Shown here: positions 19,011 to 29,495 of the stretch, in pieces
How the letters are laid out: each line of letters starts with the position of its first letter
Position numbering within the stretch: position 1 is the stretch's first letter
Assembly (NCBI GenBank): GCA_029964075.1
Contig: CM057130.1
Location: forward strand, 2,418,001-2,482,000
Origin: Patiria pectinifera
Taxonomy: Eukaryota; Echinodermata; Asteroidea; Valvatida; Asterinidae
Direction of reading: 5' to 3'
DNA: 64,000 nucleotides
Notes under the pieces: model-generated
The model's database searches: none
Seen by the model: the letters and a program-made list of their open reading frames with translations, nothing else
What the model was told of the DNA's origin: nothing
Translations under genes and position numbers: made by a program

Positions 19011-21316
19011 GCTTATCAATATAATTTCTCATTCTTGTGAAACTTTTGTGCAGCTGGATTAGTACAGGGTGGTGCAAAAAGAAGGAAACCCACTTTTGAC
19101 AGGAATTTTAACCTACTTACACATGTACTTAACTTACTTGAACTGGTTTTTTTTTATATTGTAGTGAAGTGAAGCTCTTCCACCATACGTGGTGAAAAAA
19201 AAATCTTTAAAAAAATCGCAAGAATGTTGTTTCTATGCTGATTTGAGTACAAGTTGTCCACGTGTAAGTCTAGTGTAGTGTTTTTGTCTTCAAATCAAGC
19301 TCCGGAGCTCAGTCAAGCGGATAGAATAAAGCTGTCCGCGGACAAACAGGTTTGGCACATGAACATTTTAAACTACGGTCTCAGAGACAAAATATGCATT
19401 TGCAATCATTTTTTCGTCACTTATGTTTAAAGATCAATATTTTAAAACCATTTAATTGAATTTTTGAAATATGCTCAACAAGTAGGTGAAAATTGTAGTT
19501 TCAGGAAAGTTACTATTTTAGGTAGGTGGTGTCCTACGATAAAGATAGCACTATTTTCGGGCTATGACGTTTATAATAATGATATATTTCGAGAAATTGG
19601 AGGAGTCTTGTTTTGCGATATATAATGATATTTATAACCTTGGAAGAACGGAAATGCAGAACAACATGTTCTACATGGTGTATCATAGTCACTATGTTAG
19701 GATGACAATCACACAATGGTAATTAAACTATTCATGCAAATCATGTTATAAATGATTGCGTAATGTCTATTACGGTAGTACTGTGGACTCTATATTGCAG
19801 GCGTTGTTCTACTCAATTGTCATTGATTTCGTATGACTGGTCGTGACATCAGCGCAGCAAGCATTAATGGAGCAATATGAATCTCATACAAAACAACCAC
19901 ATTTAAACTGTGAACAACGCACAATTCCAGTTGCATAATTCAAGCACTTTCAAATACCAGTTGAAAATAATGGTCGTCAAAACGCACAACAAAACATTTA
20001 TTTCTTTAGAACTACGTTACTTCCCTTGTGTACATTTTCAGGAGAAACTGACAGACACTCGTCAGGAAAGTATTCGAAATGTAGGAACACAAACAAAGAA
20101 TACATTTCTCTTCATTTCTGAGGGTTTTTTTTCAGCATAATGTATATTTCTAACGTGTTTCATAATGCCAACACAATCAATGTATCGACCAGCTTTTGTC
20201 GTCAAGATTAATTAAGAGTGCCAGCCAGCTGCTGGTTGGGACGTAGGCCGATACCGGCTCTTATCGAACACTCTCGCTGTTTCATTATTGCGGGTATTCC
20301 TGATGAGGATTTTTCACACCGTGTGTTTGCGCGGGTTTCATTATCACACAGTGGCGGTCAATAAGCCGGTCTGCCGTCAGGGACACTGTCCCCGGTAGAC
20401 CGACTCGGTTACAAAGTCATTGAGATGCCCAAGGAAGATCATGGTTAAAGAAAAAATCGGCAGTTTTGACGATGAACATTTAAAGGGAAACAATGCAATC
20501 TTCCGATGTGAAGTGGTGAACGACGCACACCGTAGGACCATTCACATCGATTACAATCAAGAGAAATTTGTGTAACTCATTTTTATTTCAACATAGCCAC
20601 CGGGAGCCACTGAGCACAATAATTATTTTACCCAGAAAAAAATGCACGAAAAGTAAATCGAGTATTGCAAGAGAAAAACAAGATATTTATGTATAAACCT
20701 TAAAACCCTTAGTTCCATATGCATTGAAGTTACAATTTATACAGACATGGAATAAACTAAGTTGCCAGCTCTCCTAATAAAGGGGGATGATAAAGGTGAA
20801 GTAATTTTGAGCTTTAAAAAAGGCTTTAGGTGCAAGTACCCCTCGAAAGAGAGAGGGACGAATTAATTTTGCAGGATATCTCGTGGTATGCAGAGATTCA
20901 CGTGCCGCGCACGCGAAAAAGCGATGTAAGTAACCCCCACTTCTGGACTGGCTCCCAACCCTTTTTGCGTAATCCAGAATATAGATAGGGCCATGATGTT
21001 ATGCCAACTTTTTCTTTTGCCCATACTCAAAAAGAACAATTTTCCATCCCCCACCCTACCTTTTCTCGCGGAGTCCGCGGGTCTTTTATTTCAGGCTGGC
21101 TGCTCAAGCTTGCAAAGAAAATACGCTGCCTCTCATCTCCGACAATAACAATCTATCTCGCTAGGTTGAAAGCATTAAGAGGAACAGGGACGGGTTCAAA
21201 CTATAAACTTTTTCTCCCCCCCCCCAAAAAAAGAAAATCGACAACCCCACCCAAATCACAAATTTGGCAGATTTTGCATTTAATTCCCCTTCCTGCCTCG
21301 GTCATCCGCATTTAAT
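19011..21316. other. Intergenic stretch between lectins B and C
   Basis: No gene recognised. A single transposon-like terminus (CAGGGTGGTGCAAAAAGAAG at about 19065) has no visible partner. A strong hairpin sits at 20367-20402. The rest is AT-rich, with scattered homopolymers. Confidence 0.5.
20367..20402. other. Strong 36-nt hairpin
   Basis: CGGTCTGCCG pairs with CGGTAGACCG, and inside it GGGAC pairs with GTCCC across a 3-nt loop. It is GC-rich in an AT-rich setting. It resembles no RNA family I can name. Confidence 0.5.
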
Positions 21317-21325
21317 GACCGTTTC

Positions 21326-21553
21326 AATGGGCGTCCAGGGGGGGGGGGCGTTCCCCCTGCATGGAAAAGCATAAACAAAAGGCGGGAGAAAGAAAAAGAG
21401 GCGCGAAATCATATTGCTGTTAATTTAATGGGTGGGGGGAATGACCCTGCCCACCCTCGAAAAAAATGATATCGAGAATATGCTGGAAAAGTACAGGGAT
21501 TTCGGGGGGATGTGCTTTGCCCCCCTCTAGAAAAAAACCCTGGCGACACCCAT
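21326..21553 (-). mobile_element. 228-bp ATGGGCGTC foldback at the lectin C stop codon
   Basis: The ends read AATGGGCGTCC and GGCGACACCCAT, and GACCGTTTC flanks both sides (21317-21325 and 21554-21562). The right-hand duplication includes base 21562, the last base of the lectin C stop codon. The 3' UTR of lectin C therefore begins with this element after a few bases. Confidence 0.75.
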
Positions 21554-21561
21554 GACCGTTT

Positions 21562-21854
21562 CTACACTCGGTAATTTTTGTAACCTCTCCTCTCCACGAG
21601 TTCCTCATCGGAAAACTCCCTGGCCAACAACTCGCAGAACCTGAGCAGCTCACCGACAGCAGCTCCCTGGGACTGGGACTGATCGAGCTGGTAGTTGAAA
21701 CCCGCGCAGGCGTTGTGTTCCAGGCAGTACTGGGCGCAGCGGATCAGGGAGCGGGTCTTGACACTGCGCAGCAGATGGTTGTCAATGGGCGCCGCCATGT
21801 TGGCTGGGCCAGACTTGAATCCAACGGCTTTTACAGTGGGCGTTGGTGGCGCTG
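21562..21854 (-). CDS. Lectin C terminal exon: PAN-like domain
   Basis: The acceptor TTACGTCCTCCAG is followed by another CAG (a NAGNAG site), so one Ala codon may be optional. It starts in phase 1 with a Pro/Thr-rich linker, then LLRSVKTRSLIRCAQYC, HNACAGFNYQL, LRFCELLA and a C-terminus ending GYKNYRV, then TAG. The cysteine pattern aligns with lectin B. Confidence 0.82.
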
Positions 21855-24800
21855 CTGGAGGACGTAACATAAAATGTGTTTTTTAGAGACAAACCACGAC
21901 CAACTCATTTCTTTAAGCAAACTTTATTTATCGGTTGGGTCAAGTTGGTCACAATTACTCTGCCTAGGGAAAATACTTGAAAAGTACCTGTCCGATTTGT
22001 GCTCGTAAATTGTGTAAAATTTACCAAAACAATCGTCTTCCCATGGTGGTCATGATGGTCTGCTCAACACACAAAGTGACGTCACGAACAATTTCTTGGT
22101 CAGGCGTTTTCTCGGTACACTGGAAACATGTTTCACGTCATGACTGTGACGTCAGAAACATGTTCCAGGTCAAAGGCCACCAACACGCGGCACAAGTTAT
22201 TAAGGCTGCATCCGAATCAGTTGTCTAGAGCTAGGTCTAGGTCTGCGCCCATTGAAAATACGCGGGGACGCGCTGACAATAGACGTAGCCGTAGCTCCGG
22301 AAGCCCGTTTCGGACACGGCCTTAGTCTGAGACCAGTTTTACTATGGGCTCCGTGCGCGAACACGAGAGGGCGCTTTTTACCACATTTTGGGGCCCCGTG
22401 GCATAGACTTTATTTACCCTTTTTGGAGGAATTCGACAAGTGGGCAGGCTATAGTCCATCATTTGCAGCCATCCAAAAAGTAACTGGCGTAATTACTAAT
22501 GAAAAACAAACTTGGTTGAAAGATAGTAAGGGAACTAAACTCCCTGTGAAATTATTCTTTCTGGGAAGCTGTCATTTTGAAGTAATCAACGAAAGAAGGC
22601 ATTTCCAACGGTGATTCTTAAGAAGCACCGTAGGAAAATTTAAATTAGTAGTTCGTTTTGTTATTCAGCGCAGCGCGCACAAGTATTGGAACGACGCACA
22701 CGCGCGCGCGGTTGTTATAATTCGTCGGATCAGTGCGCGACGCCGCGTATAGCTGCAATTCAAAACAATTCAAAACATGATTCAGTAACTTTTGATTTGA
22801 AATTGAGATCTTAGAATGCTGTTTTTCTCGGAATGTACAGCTGAAGCTTAGCTGAAACTTCATCAGGTTAGTTGCTCAGAACCCTTCATTACATTTTGAA
22901 CTCTTTTGTTGCTTCAAACGAACAAAATGCACAAAATACAAATGATGGACTGTAGCTTTAAAGCCATTCGCCCATTTCACCTACCGGCCTTTGGAGAAGG
23001 TGTCGTCAGAGGAATGACGGCATCAGAACTCCCTGTTGGCAAAATGAAAAACTTTGAGGTTTTTGAACATTAAAAATGTATGCATAATGCTCGCAAACGT
23101 GGCTTGTGTTACGAACGGAAAAGCAGGCCAAATCGCATATTTTTTTTCAGAAAGTGTTATGAAGGATTAGTTTTCAACCAACTTTCTGGAATTTGGAGTC
23201 GGATTCGAATCAGGAAGTTGACCACAGAGAGCTAGGTTGTCGAGTGGCTGATATTTTGCACAATACTGATACTTCTGGCAATGGATGCTCAGTTTCCAGA
23301 GAGGGGACACAGTATTAATGATTTGGTTATAGTTTAAAACAGTACAAAACAATTTTTCCTTCTCCAACTTTAATTTTGAGGGGGAAGGCACAAAGGGGAG
23401 GGTCGTGTACAGGCCTCGAGGGGGGCGTGCCCAGCACCCCTCCCTCCCGCCCCTAGTTACGCCACTGGTCGCTTCTATTGAAAAATCCTTTAATGGCTAC
23501 TGAAGTATATGAAAACTCACTCTCGACTTCGCAGATGTATCCAAACATCAAGTCACAACGCCTATCGTTCCAGAGATACTCGCTGTGTCTCCGGAGCCGA
23601 ACGCAGGGCGAGTGTTCGTCGAAGGCTCCGAAATAATCCCAGGCCGTGAAGTTGCCGAGCGGGCTGCCGTCCAGCCAGTGAGGATGGTCCGTATCGTCGG
23701 TGTGCGTCAGACCGAACCAATAGTCCTGATCCACTCCTCGTCCTTTTGCCAGTTCCTAAATGGTTGAAATCAAAGTCAGTCCCACATGAAATATGAACTC
23801 CCAAGAAATCTGTTTTCTTTTACTTTATGTGAAACCCCTCACACGTGACCTGCCACTGTCCTAATTATTTTCGCAACCAATATCCGTATTTCATACAGGG
23901 TGAGTAAAAATAAAAACGAAAGCCAAATGTAGGAACTATTGTTTTATTGAAGTTCTGCATGTAGCACTTTCAAAATCTAGGATATGAAAACCCAATTCAT
24001 AAGCGTTGTTTTCGTACAAGAATCATTCAAATCACTAATGTACTTTTCAAGTTACGAATTTTAAACACAACCATCATTTTAAGGTTCTGCCCACGGATCA
24101 CAAAAAAAGTGAACGTTCTTTCAGCAAAACGAAAACAATTCACACACATCCCTATGTGATTTTTTTTTCGTTTTGCTGAAAGAACACTAAACTTTTTTGT
24201 GATCCGTGGACAGAACCTAAAAACGGTGTTTGTATTTAAAGTTCCGTGTTTGTATTTAAAACTTGAAAAGTACATATGTGATTTGAATGATTCTTGTAAT
24301 AAAAGAATGCTTATGAATCGGGGTTTCATATCCTAGATTTTGAAAATGCAACATTTAGAACTTCCCTAACACAATGGTCCCAACATTTGGGTTTCGGGTT
24401 GTTTTTACTCACCCTGTAGAATCCAAAATTCACACTACACCGAAGTGAATTGGTTCTTACTCCGAAGTTATTAGGAGCTAAGAAAACAGCATCATGAGGG
24501 AGTGCAGTTTTACGCAAATTAAGGTTCCGACGTTTTTGTATTAAACTGTTGTTTTTTTGCAATCGGTATATCGTACCAATTCTTATCACGGAAGATTTTG
24601 CGGACATGATCACATTTGCATCTTTAAAAAGATAACTCTGTTTATAAGCCATTTCATTTCTAGTTATATTGTTTGGAGTGATCATCAGAAGAGATCAAAG
24701 CACCCGAAATATTAACAACTAATTCAAACATTCAACAACAAAAACTGAAACGTCAAATAGTAATTGTTGACGTCATACTTGAGCTTTAATTTTCGTTTTT

Positions 24801-25669
24801 CGTCTCGTTTCTGATATTCGATTGTATATGACAGCAATGAAAAGCAAAGCATTATTAACGGAGACTCACGAGTAGAAAATTCATTTCAGACTGGCTCTGG
24901 ATAAAGGCGAGATGACTGTCATTTGCCAACTTTTGGCACTCAGTGCGTGCTGCGTACCCATTAGTCGTTGAGTCGGCAACCAGACGGTAGCACGACGACT
25001 CGAAAGGCTGAAAACTGCCAGGGCAAACTGCAGCCCCTGCTCGAAAACATAAAAGCTTGTGATAACAATGCAACAACTTTTTTATCGCAAAGAATTAAAA
25101 AAATTAATTTGATTTACAACTTTATTTAGAAATTTCTTACAAACACACACCAATGAGGCTCATCACGTGATTCCGAGCAAATTTGACCGAAAGTAAAAAA
25201 AAAATCGAGCGCAAGAAAAAGTCGGAATGTGTTCGTTTCTTTCTGATGTGCTACGCAAACACTACTATGTTCAGGTTGATTAATTAAAAATACACAAGAT
25301 GCAAACAGATGAATTGTTATCCATGTTAACACTTCAATGTGTAGATCTTTCAGTAGGTGTTTCATTTATTTTTGTTTAGAAATGAATTGAAATGCGGCCA
25401 TGCGAGAATAGTAAAACTCTCCGCTCATCTTTAAAACCTTCTGTTGTCAAGGATTGTCTGAAGTTTTAAATTCACAAGAAATATCGGGCCAGGTTTGTTA
25501 TTCCATCAGCAAGCAAATCTTCTAGTTGTAAGAAGGAAACTTATCACCTGGAGGTATTTCTCCTACCTGTCTCTGTTGTCGTCGTAATTTCTTCCTCCGA
25601 GGAACTCCCATGTCCCAGTATGCCACTTAAATGCACGCTGATACAGGCCACAAGACAACATGCGTTAAT
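21562..25669 (-). CDS. Lectin C: hydrophobic leader, single C-type lectin domain, PAN-like domain
   Basis: Four minus-strand exons join in frame: 25669-25567 (leader), 25036-24870 and 23755-23521 (CTLD), and 21854-21562 (PAN-like, TAG stop), giving about 265 residues plus a missing first exon. Phases are 0-1, 1-0, 0-1, then 1, the same grammar as lectins A and B. The leader CCLVACISVHLSGILG is followed by an acidic and Thr-rich linker. The CTLD halves have the same lengths as in lectin A (167 and 235 bp) and match its residues at roughly 80 to 87 percent by eye. WND is present; EPN and QPD are absent. The intron between the CTLD halves carries a 521-bp foldback. A secreted recognition protein is inferred. 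Confidence 0.83.
23521..23755 (-). CDS. Lectin C exon: second half of CTLD
   Basis: The acceptor is CATTTAG (phase 0) and the donor GTGAGT (phase 1). The protein is GVDQDYWFGLTHTDD through LWND to GYICEVE, with 68 of 78 residues shared with lectin A. The differences cluster at the very start and in the block just after WND (23560-23540). Confidence 0.9.
23896..24416. mobile_element. 521-bp TA-flanked foldback MITE
   Basis: The termini CAGGGTGAGTAAAAA and TTTTTACTCACCCTG are inverted and flanked by TA on both sides, as in the Tc1/mariner group. Nearly the whole length is one imperfect inverted repeat about a centre near 24150. It lies in the CTLD-splitting intron of lectin C and is absent from the matching intron of lectin A. 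Confidence 0.85.
24870..25036 (-). CDS. Lectin C exon: first half of CTLD
   Basis: The acceptor TTTTCGAGCAG gives phase 1 and the donor is GTGAGT in phase 0. It encodes AAVCPGSFQPFESSCYRL and TECQKLANDSHLAFIQS. The intron just upstream shares AATCAAATTAA and GTTGCAT phrases with lectin A. Confidence 0.87.
25567..25669 (-). CDS. Lectin C leader exon
   Basis: CTTGTTTCAG precedes and GTAGGA follows; 103 bp, phase 0-1. It encodes INACCLVACISVHLSGILG (leader core), then HGSSSEEEITTTTET. The Met is in an unseen upstream exon. Confidence 0.65.
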
Positions 25670-25963
25670 CTGAAACAAGGAAGACGTGATGCAGAGACAA
25701 ATATAAAAATGTTTCTTTTCTTCAATCAAAAGATACCAAGTTGGATATCGTAGCCATTTATAATGACTTGGAACACTTGCAAAAAAAAAATCTTGAAACC
25801 TACAATAATAATTATTATTGAATGTTCGAAAGTTTTCGGCCTAAGAAAGTCTTCGAAACTAGCCACTCTTCTGGTTTTGTACCCGTTACCATACGATTAC
25901 ACCTCTATGTTCCGACACCCTTACGTCCCGACACCCCAATGTTCCGACTGCACATATTCCTAT

Positions 25964-25995
25964 TCCTAACCCTAACCCTAACCCTGGCCCTAACC
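25964..25995. repeat. Telomere-like CCCTAA run inside a small inverted repeat
   Basis: About four CCCTAA units, one altered to CCCTGGCCCTAA, are flanked by ATGTTCCGACACCC-type sequence on the left and its inverse (GGAACATAGGGGTGTCG) on the right. This is an interstitial repeat, not a telomere. Confidence 0.75.
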
Positions 25996-28775
25996 GGGAG
26001 TAACACAATCTTATGTGCGGGTTATCGGAACATAGGGGTGTCGAATAGAGAAGTCACCTTACCATACCATCTCTTCCGTTTTTAGCTGTGGAATGAGAAC
26101 TAACATTCTTCAGATTAAAAGGGCTTGAAAAGTGATATCTGTGGAGATTTCAAATGTTGACGAAGTAAAATAACTTACCAAATGTTTGTCCATTTTTCAT
26201 GCCTTTGTTTCCTCAGCCTTGTTGACTGCTCCGTTTGCAAGAGCTAGAGAGGCAATGCCACAACGGGTCGAAAGTAACCTTGCTTCGTCATGGACAGTCG
26301 AGAGAAAACAAATCCAAACGTTGAATCACGTACACCACCAGCAGCTCGAAATTACCTTTCTTAAATTTATTTCTCCTTGCTGTATAATTCTTGTTTTCCC
26401 CTAACTACATTCAAAGCCCTCGGGGGCGCTGGTATAACCAATAAAACCAGTCATTAAAAATGGATGCAATCAACGATATGGCGACGCAATTAAAAGGAAT
26501 CAGCGACGGGTCTATTACATTATGACGTGTTTTCGTGGAGGATATGGGATAGCTAAACTAATTACCCGCTGTAGCGTATTCGATATGTCTGCCAAAACAT
26601 ATGACGCTGGCGCTCTTTACTTCTTGAGAAATGTGATTAAAGGTCCAGTCTTTTGCCTGTGTGAGTACCGAAACAGACGCATCATTTCGTTAGTGACACC
26701 ACGAGGCATGACCCTGCCATTGGCGGATGGGGGAGTTAGGTTGCTGAAGCCAAAGGTCTACCACCCGTTTTTGCTTTATTAAACCCTATATAAGACCGTT
26801 ATGTGGTTCCACTATGCCGGCTCGATCAAGTGGACGTCTTCATACCCTAAGCTTAACAAATTTTAGTGCGTCCCGTCTGATTTATGATCCGCCCTATACC
26901 TATATTGCAGGCCTGGGTGTGCAGGCTAGTAAATAGCCCCAAAATTGCCTTCGCGGGCCAAATCACAAATTGTATGCCCTCATTTTTGTGCTATCAGAGC
27001 ATTTTGTGGGCCAAGAACTTGAGGGAAGCCGTGATCAGTACTGCGACATTGTATTTCTGTGAACGTTTGATGAAATTAGGTCTCAGGATTGCTCTTGTTA
27101 GCAATAGAGCGTAGGCATCATTTTTCAAAAAGGCGATGGGCATTCCCCCCATAAGAAATCGTCGCCCCCAAGACGTCCCCCCCTCTCCCACTGGAGATTT
27201 GGCAACCGGAGAAAAGCACTGTCCTATAAGTTACCACGATAAGCGGGTTTAACACCAATTGGTTTTTATGGGGGGGGGGTCTTTTTGACGAAAACCCTGT
27301 TTATCGCGATTGGTGAAAATCGAGTCGCATTGACAGTGATGTCGGTTTTAAACAGCGCCCCCATGGAAAGATGGTGTTCCCATCCCCGGCTACGCCGCTG
27401 GATACATCACTGCAACTTCTGCAAGTTCAAAAGCGATAATATGTATGATATGCGCTTGCACCGTTTCAATGCTTATTCTGAACTATTTAAGCTTGAATTT
27501 GCAGTGGCGTAGCAAAGCCATTTTTATTAGCGGGAGGGGGGAGGGGTGGACGTGAAAAGGGGCACTCGCCCATCCGTGCTAAAAGGTAGACAGGTTTTAA
27601 TTTTTTACCGGTCACCCGGCCTCCGTAAGATACAAAAGCAGAGGGGGGGGGGGGATCTTCCTATGGGGTCGCTGTTGAAACCGGACGTAGATCATGGGCA
27701 CTACCTACAGACATAAATAAACGCATTCATATGTCTTTAGCACTATCAGACAAAAGGTGGCGCTTTTCATGGCGGCACAAATTTTTGGCGACGTTTGCGC
27801 GACGTTCCAAAAACAAAGGTCGCTCGTGAAAAAAAAGGGCACTTGTGAAAAAAAAGGCACTCTTTACAAAATATGTGGGGTCGGTAAATCCCGTTTGCTG
27901 CGCCAATGATTTCTAAAGGGTGCACATGTGCAGGAGAAAAGCTCGACCAACTATATTGTCAAATTATTTTTACCTGGAGAAATAACAAAGAGCAATGGTT
28001 GGTGAATGGGAGGGTTAGAAGCCGTACCTGGATCGAATTATTTAGCCTTCAGAGAGTACTGCCATCCCCGGTCAGTTTTTATCGGGTTTTTTTTCTTTAA
28101 AAAAAAGGAGAAATTACCTATGGCCATAAAACCGCAAGTGAAGCAAGGTGAATCTCGCGTGAAGAGCGATTTGCGCCCATAGATACGCTTTTTTATTCTA
28201 TGGTTTGCGCCGCACGCCGAGAGCGCGTATACAAAAACGCTGGCGCTCTCACGCGCGCATCGCGCAGTTCACTAAGGACGCGCTCAGATTCTTAACAAAA
28301 ATAGCAAAGTTATCACATATGCACTGACACTCTCTAAATTTGATCTTTGTGAAGACCTAACATGATTTCTTTCACGATTAGACGACATCAAGGACCTTCA
28401 AATCGTCTCGGTTGACAAAGGAGTGTAATCGGTATGTCAGATTCTCATGGTTATACAATTTCTATTGTTAAGGTTGGTCATTTAAATAATTTGGATAATT
28501 TAACAAGGGCGTTTGTCTCCGTTTGTTAACTTTTAAGTCGTCTTAGAAAACGGAACATCTTTTAGCAATTGTTTTGTAACCCGAGGGCACTGAGGACAGT
28601 TCTTGTTATTTAAATTAGCCACAATGAATGTAACTGTCAACTCGTACTCATGACTACCACAGAGGAAAAAAAGCCTGCCCTCAAATGTGACGTCGGATGC
28701 AAGGATTCTAGTGCCAATGGGCCTAGACCCAATGCATATAAATCGCTTAAATTAACGGAAAAGCAGCTCCTTAAC

Positions 28776-28833
28776 TAGCCCAGGTTGGACTCCGTTGTCG
28801 TAATGCAATGAAGACTTCGTCCAACCTGGGCTA
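28776..28833. mobile_element. 58-bp hairpin element with 9-bp target duplication
   Basis: The perfect 15-bp inverted ends TAGCCCAGGTTGGAC and GTCCAACCTGGGCTA enclose 28 bp. CTCCTTAAC flanks both sides exactly (28767-28775 and 28834-28842). A 9-bp duplication fits the Mutator group. Confidence 0.75.
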
Positions 28834-29438
28834 CTCCTTAACCTGTGTATCTAACGTTTAATCATTAACGGTTTTGCCAAAGCGTATATTCGTCATTATG
28901 AAAGCGGGCCCTTCGGTTTTGCTTGTTATTTCCTGTAACTCGTCTCTCTGGCATTGTATTAAACATCAATCTATATGAACATATAGCAGTTGCCCAATCG
29001 CTCAGGCTTAATTCACACAGTCACCTGCCGCGTACAGAAAAAAAGCACCTGGAAATCGTAATAAAGTTCCTTTATTGCAACCATGGCAACGTTTACAGTC
29101 CATGCGACATGCTGTGTCGTGGTATAGTGTGCACGTAGTGCTCGGTCCTAAGCCAGAACTGTGTAACATGAGCTTGGATTGCAAATGTTCTCTATAGTCT
29201 ACAAAATGCCCCTAAAATATTGAACAGAAAAGAAGGCTCCGGGGGACATTTCCATTGTTGTCTCCGTCTGACGTGACCGTGACACCAAGGCAATAGACCG
29301 AGGGTGGCCTCAGACGGTTCTTTCGAAACTTGTTGTGTTCTCCCTCAGATAAACTGCGCAACAGGTCCCGTGACGTGTAGTTATTTTTTCACTCATTTCA
29401 GCGATTATAACGGGACCAGGACTCGACGAGATTCGGAT

Positions 29439-29495
29439 ATGGGTCTCGCTGGCTGTTTCAGAGTTTTGCTTTTCATTGAAAACTTCATCTTCTGG
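29439..29495 (+). CDS. Tetraspanin exon 1
   Basis: Starts at ATG and encodes MGLAGCFRVLLFIENFIFW, the N-terminus and first half of TM1; the donor is GTAAGT in phase 0. The frame stays open upstream, but this Met sits where the family starts. Confidence 0.88.

Larger units (their letters stand above)
25670..29438. other. Intergenic stretch between lectin C and the tetraspanin
   Basis: No gene recognised. It holds a telomere-like run at 25964-25995, G-run repeat fragments near 27270, 27535 and 27640, and a 58-bp hairpin element at 28776-28833. The first exon of lectin C should lie in the lower part. An acceptor-like TTTTTCACTCATTTCAG at 29385-29401 may begin the tetraspanin start exon. Confidence 0.5.

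Noticed and set aside
19065-19090. A second mariner-like terminus (CAGGGTGGTGCAAAAAGAAG)
   Set aside because: No inverted partner was found nearby, so no element could be delimited.
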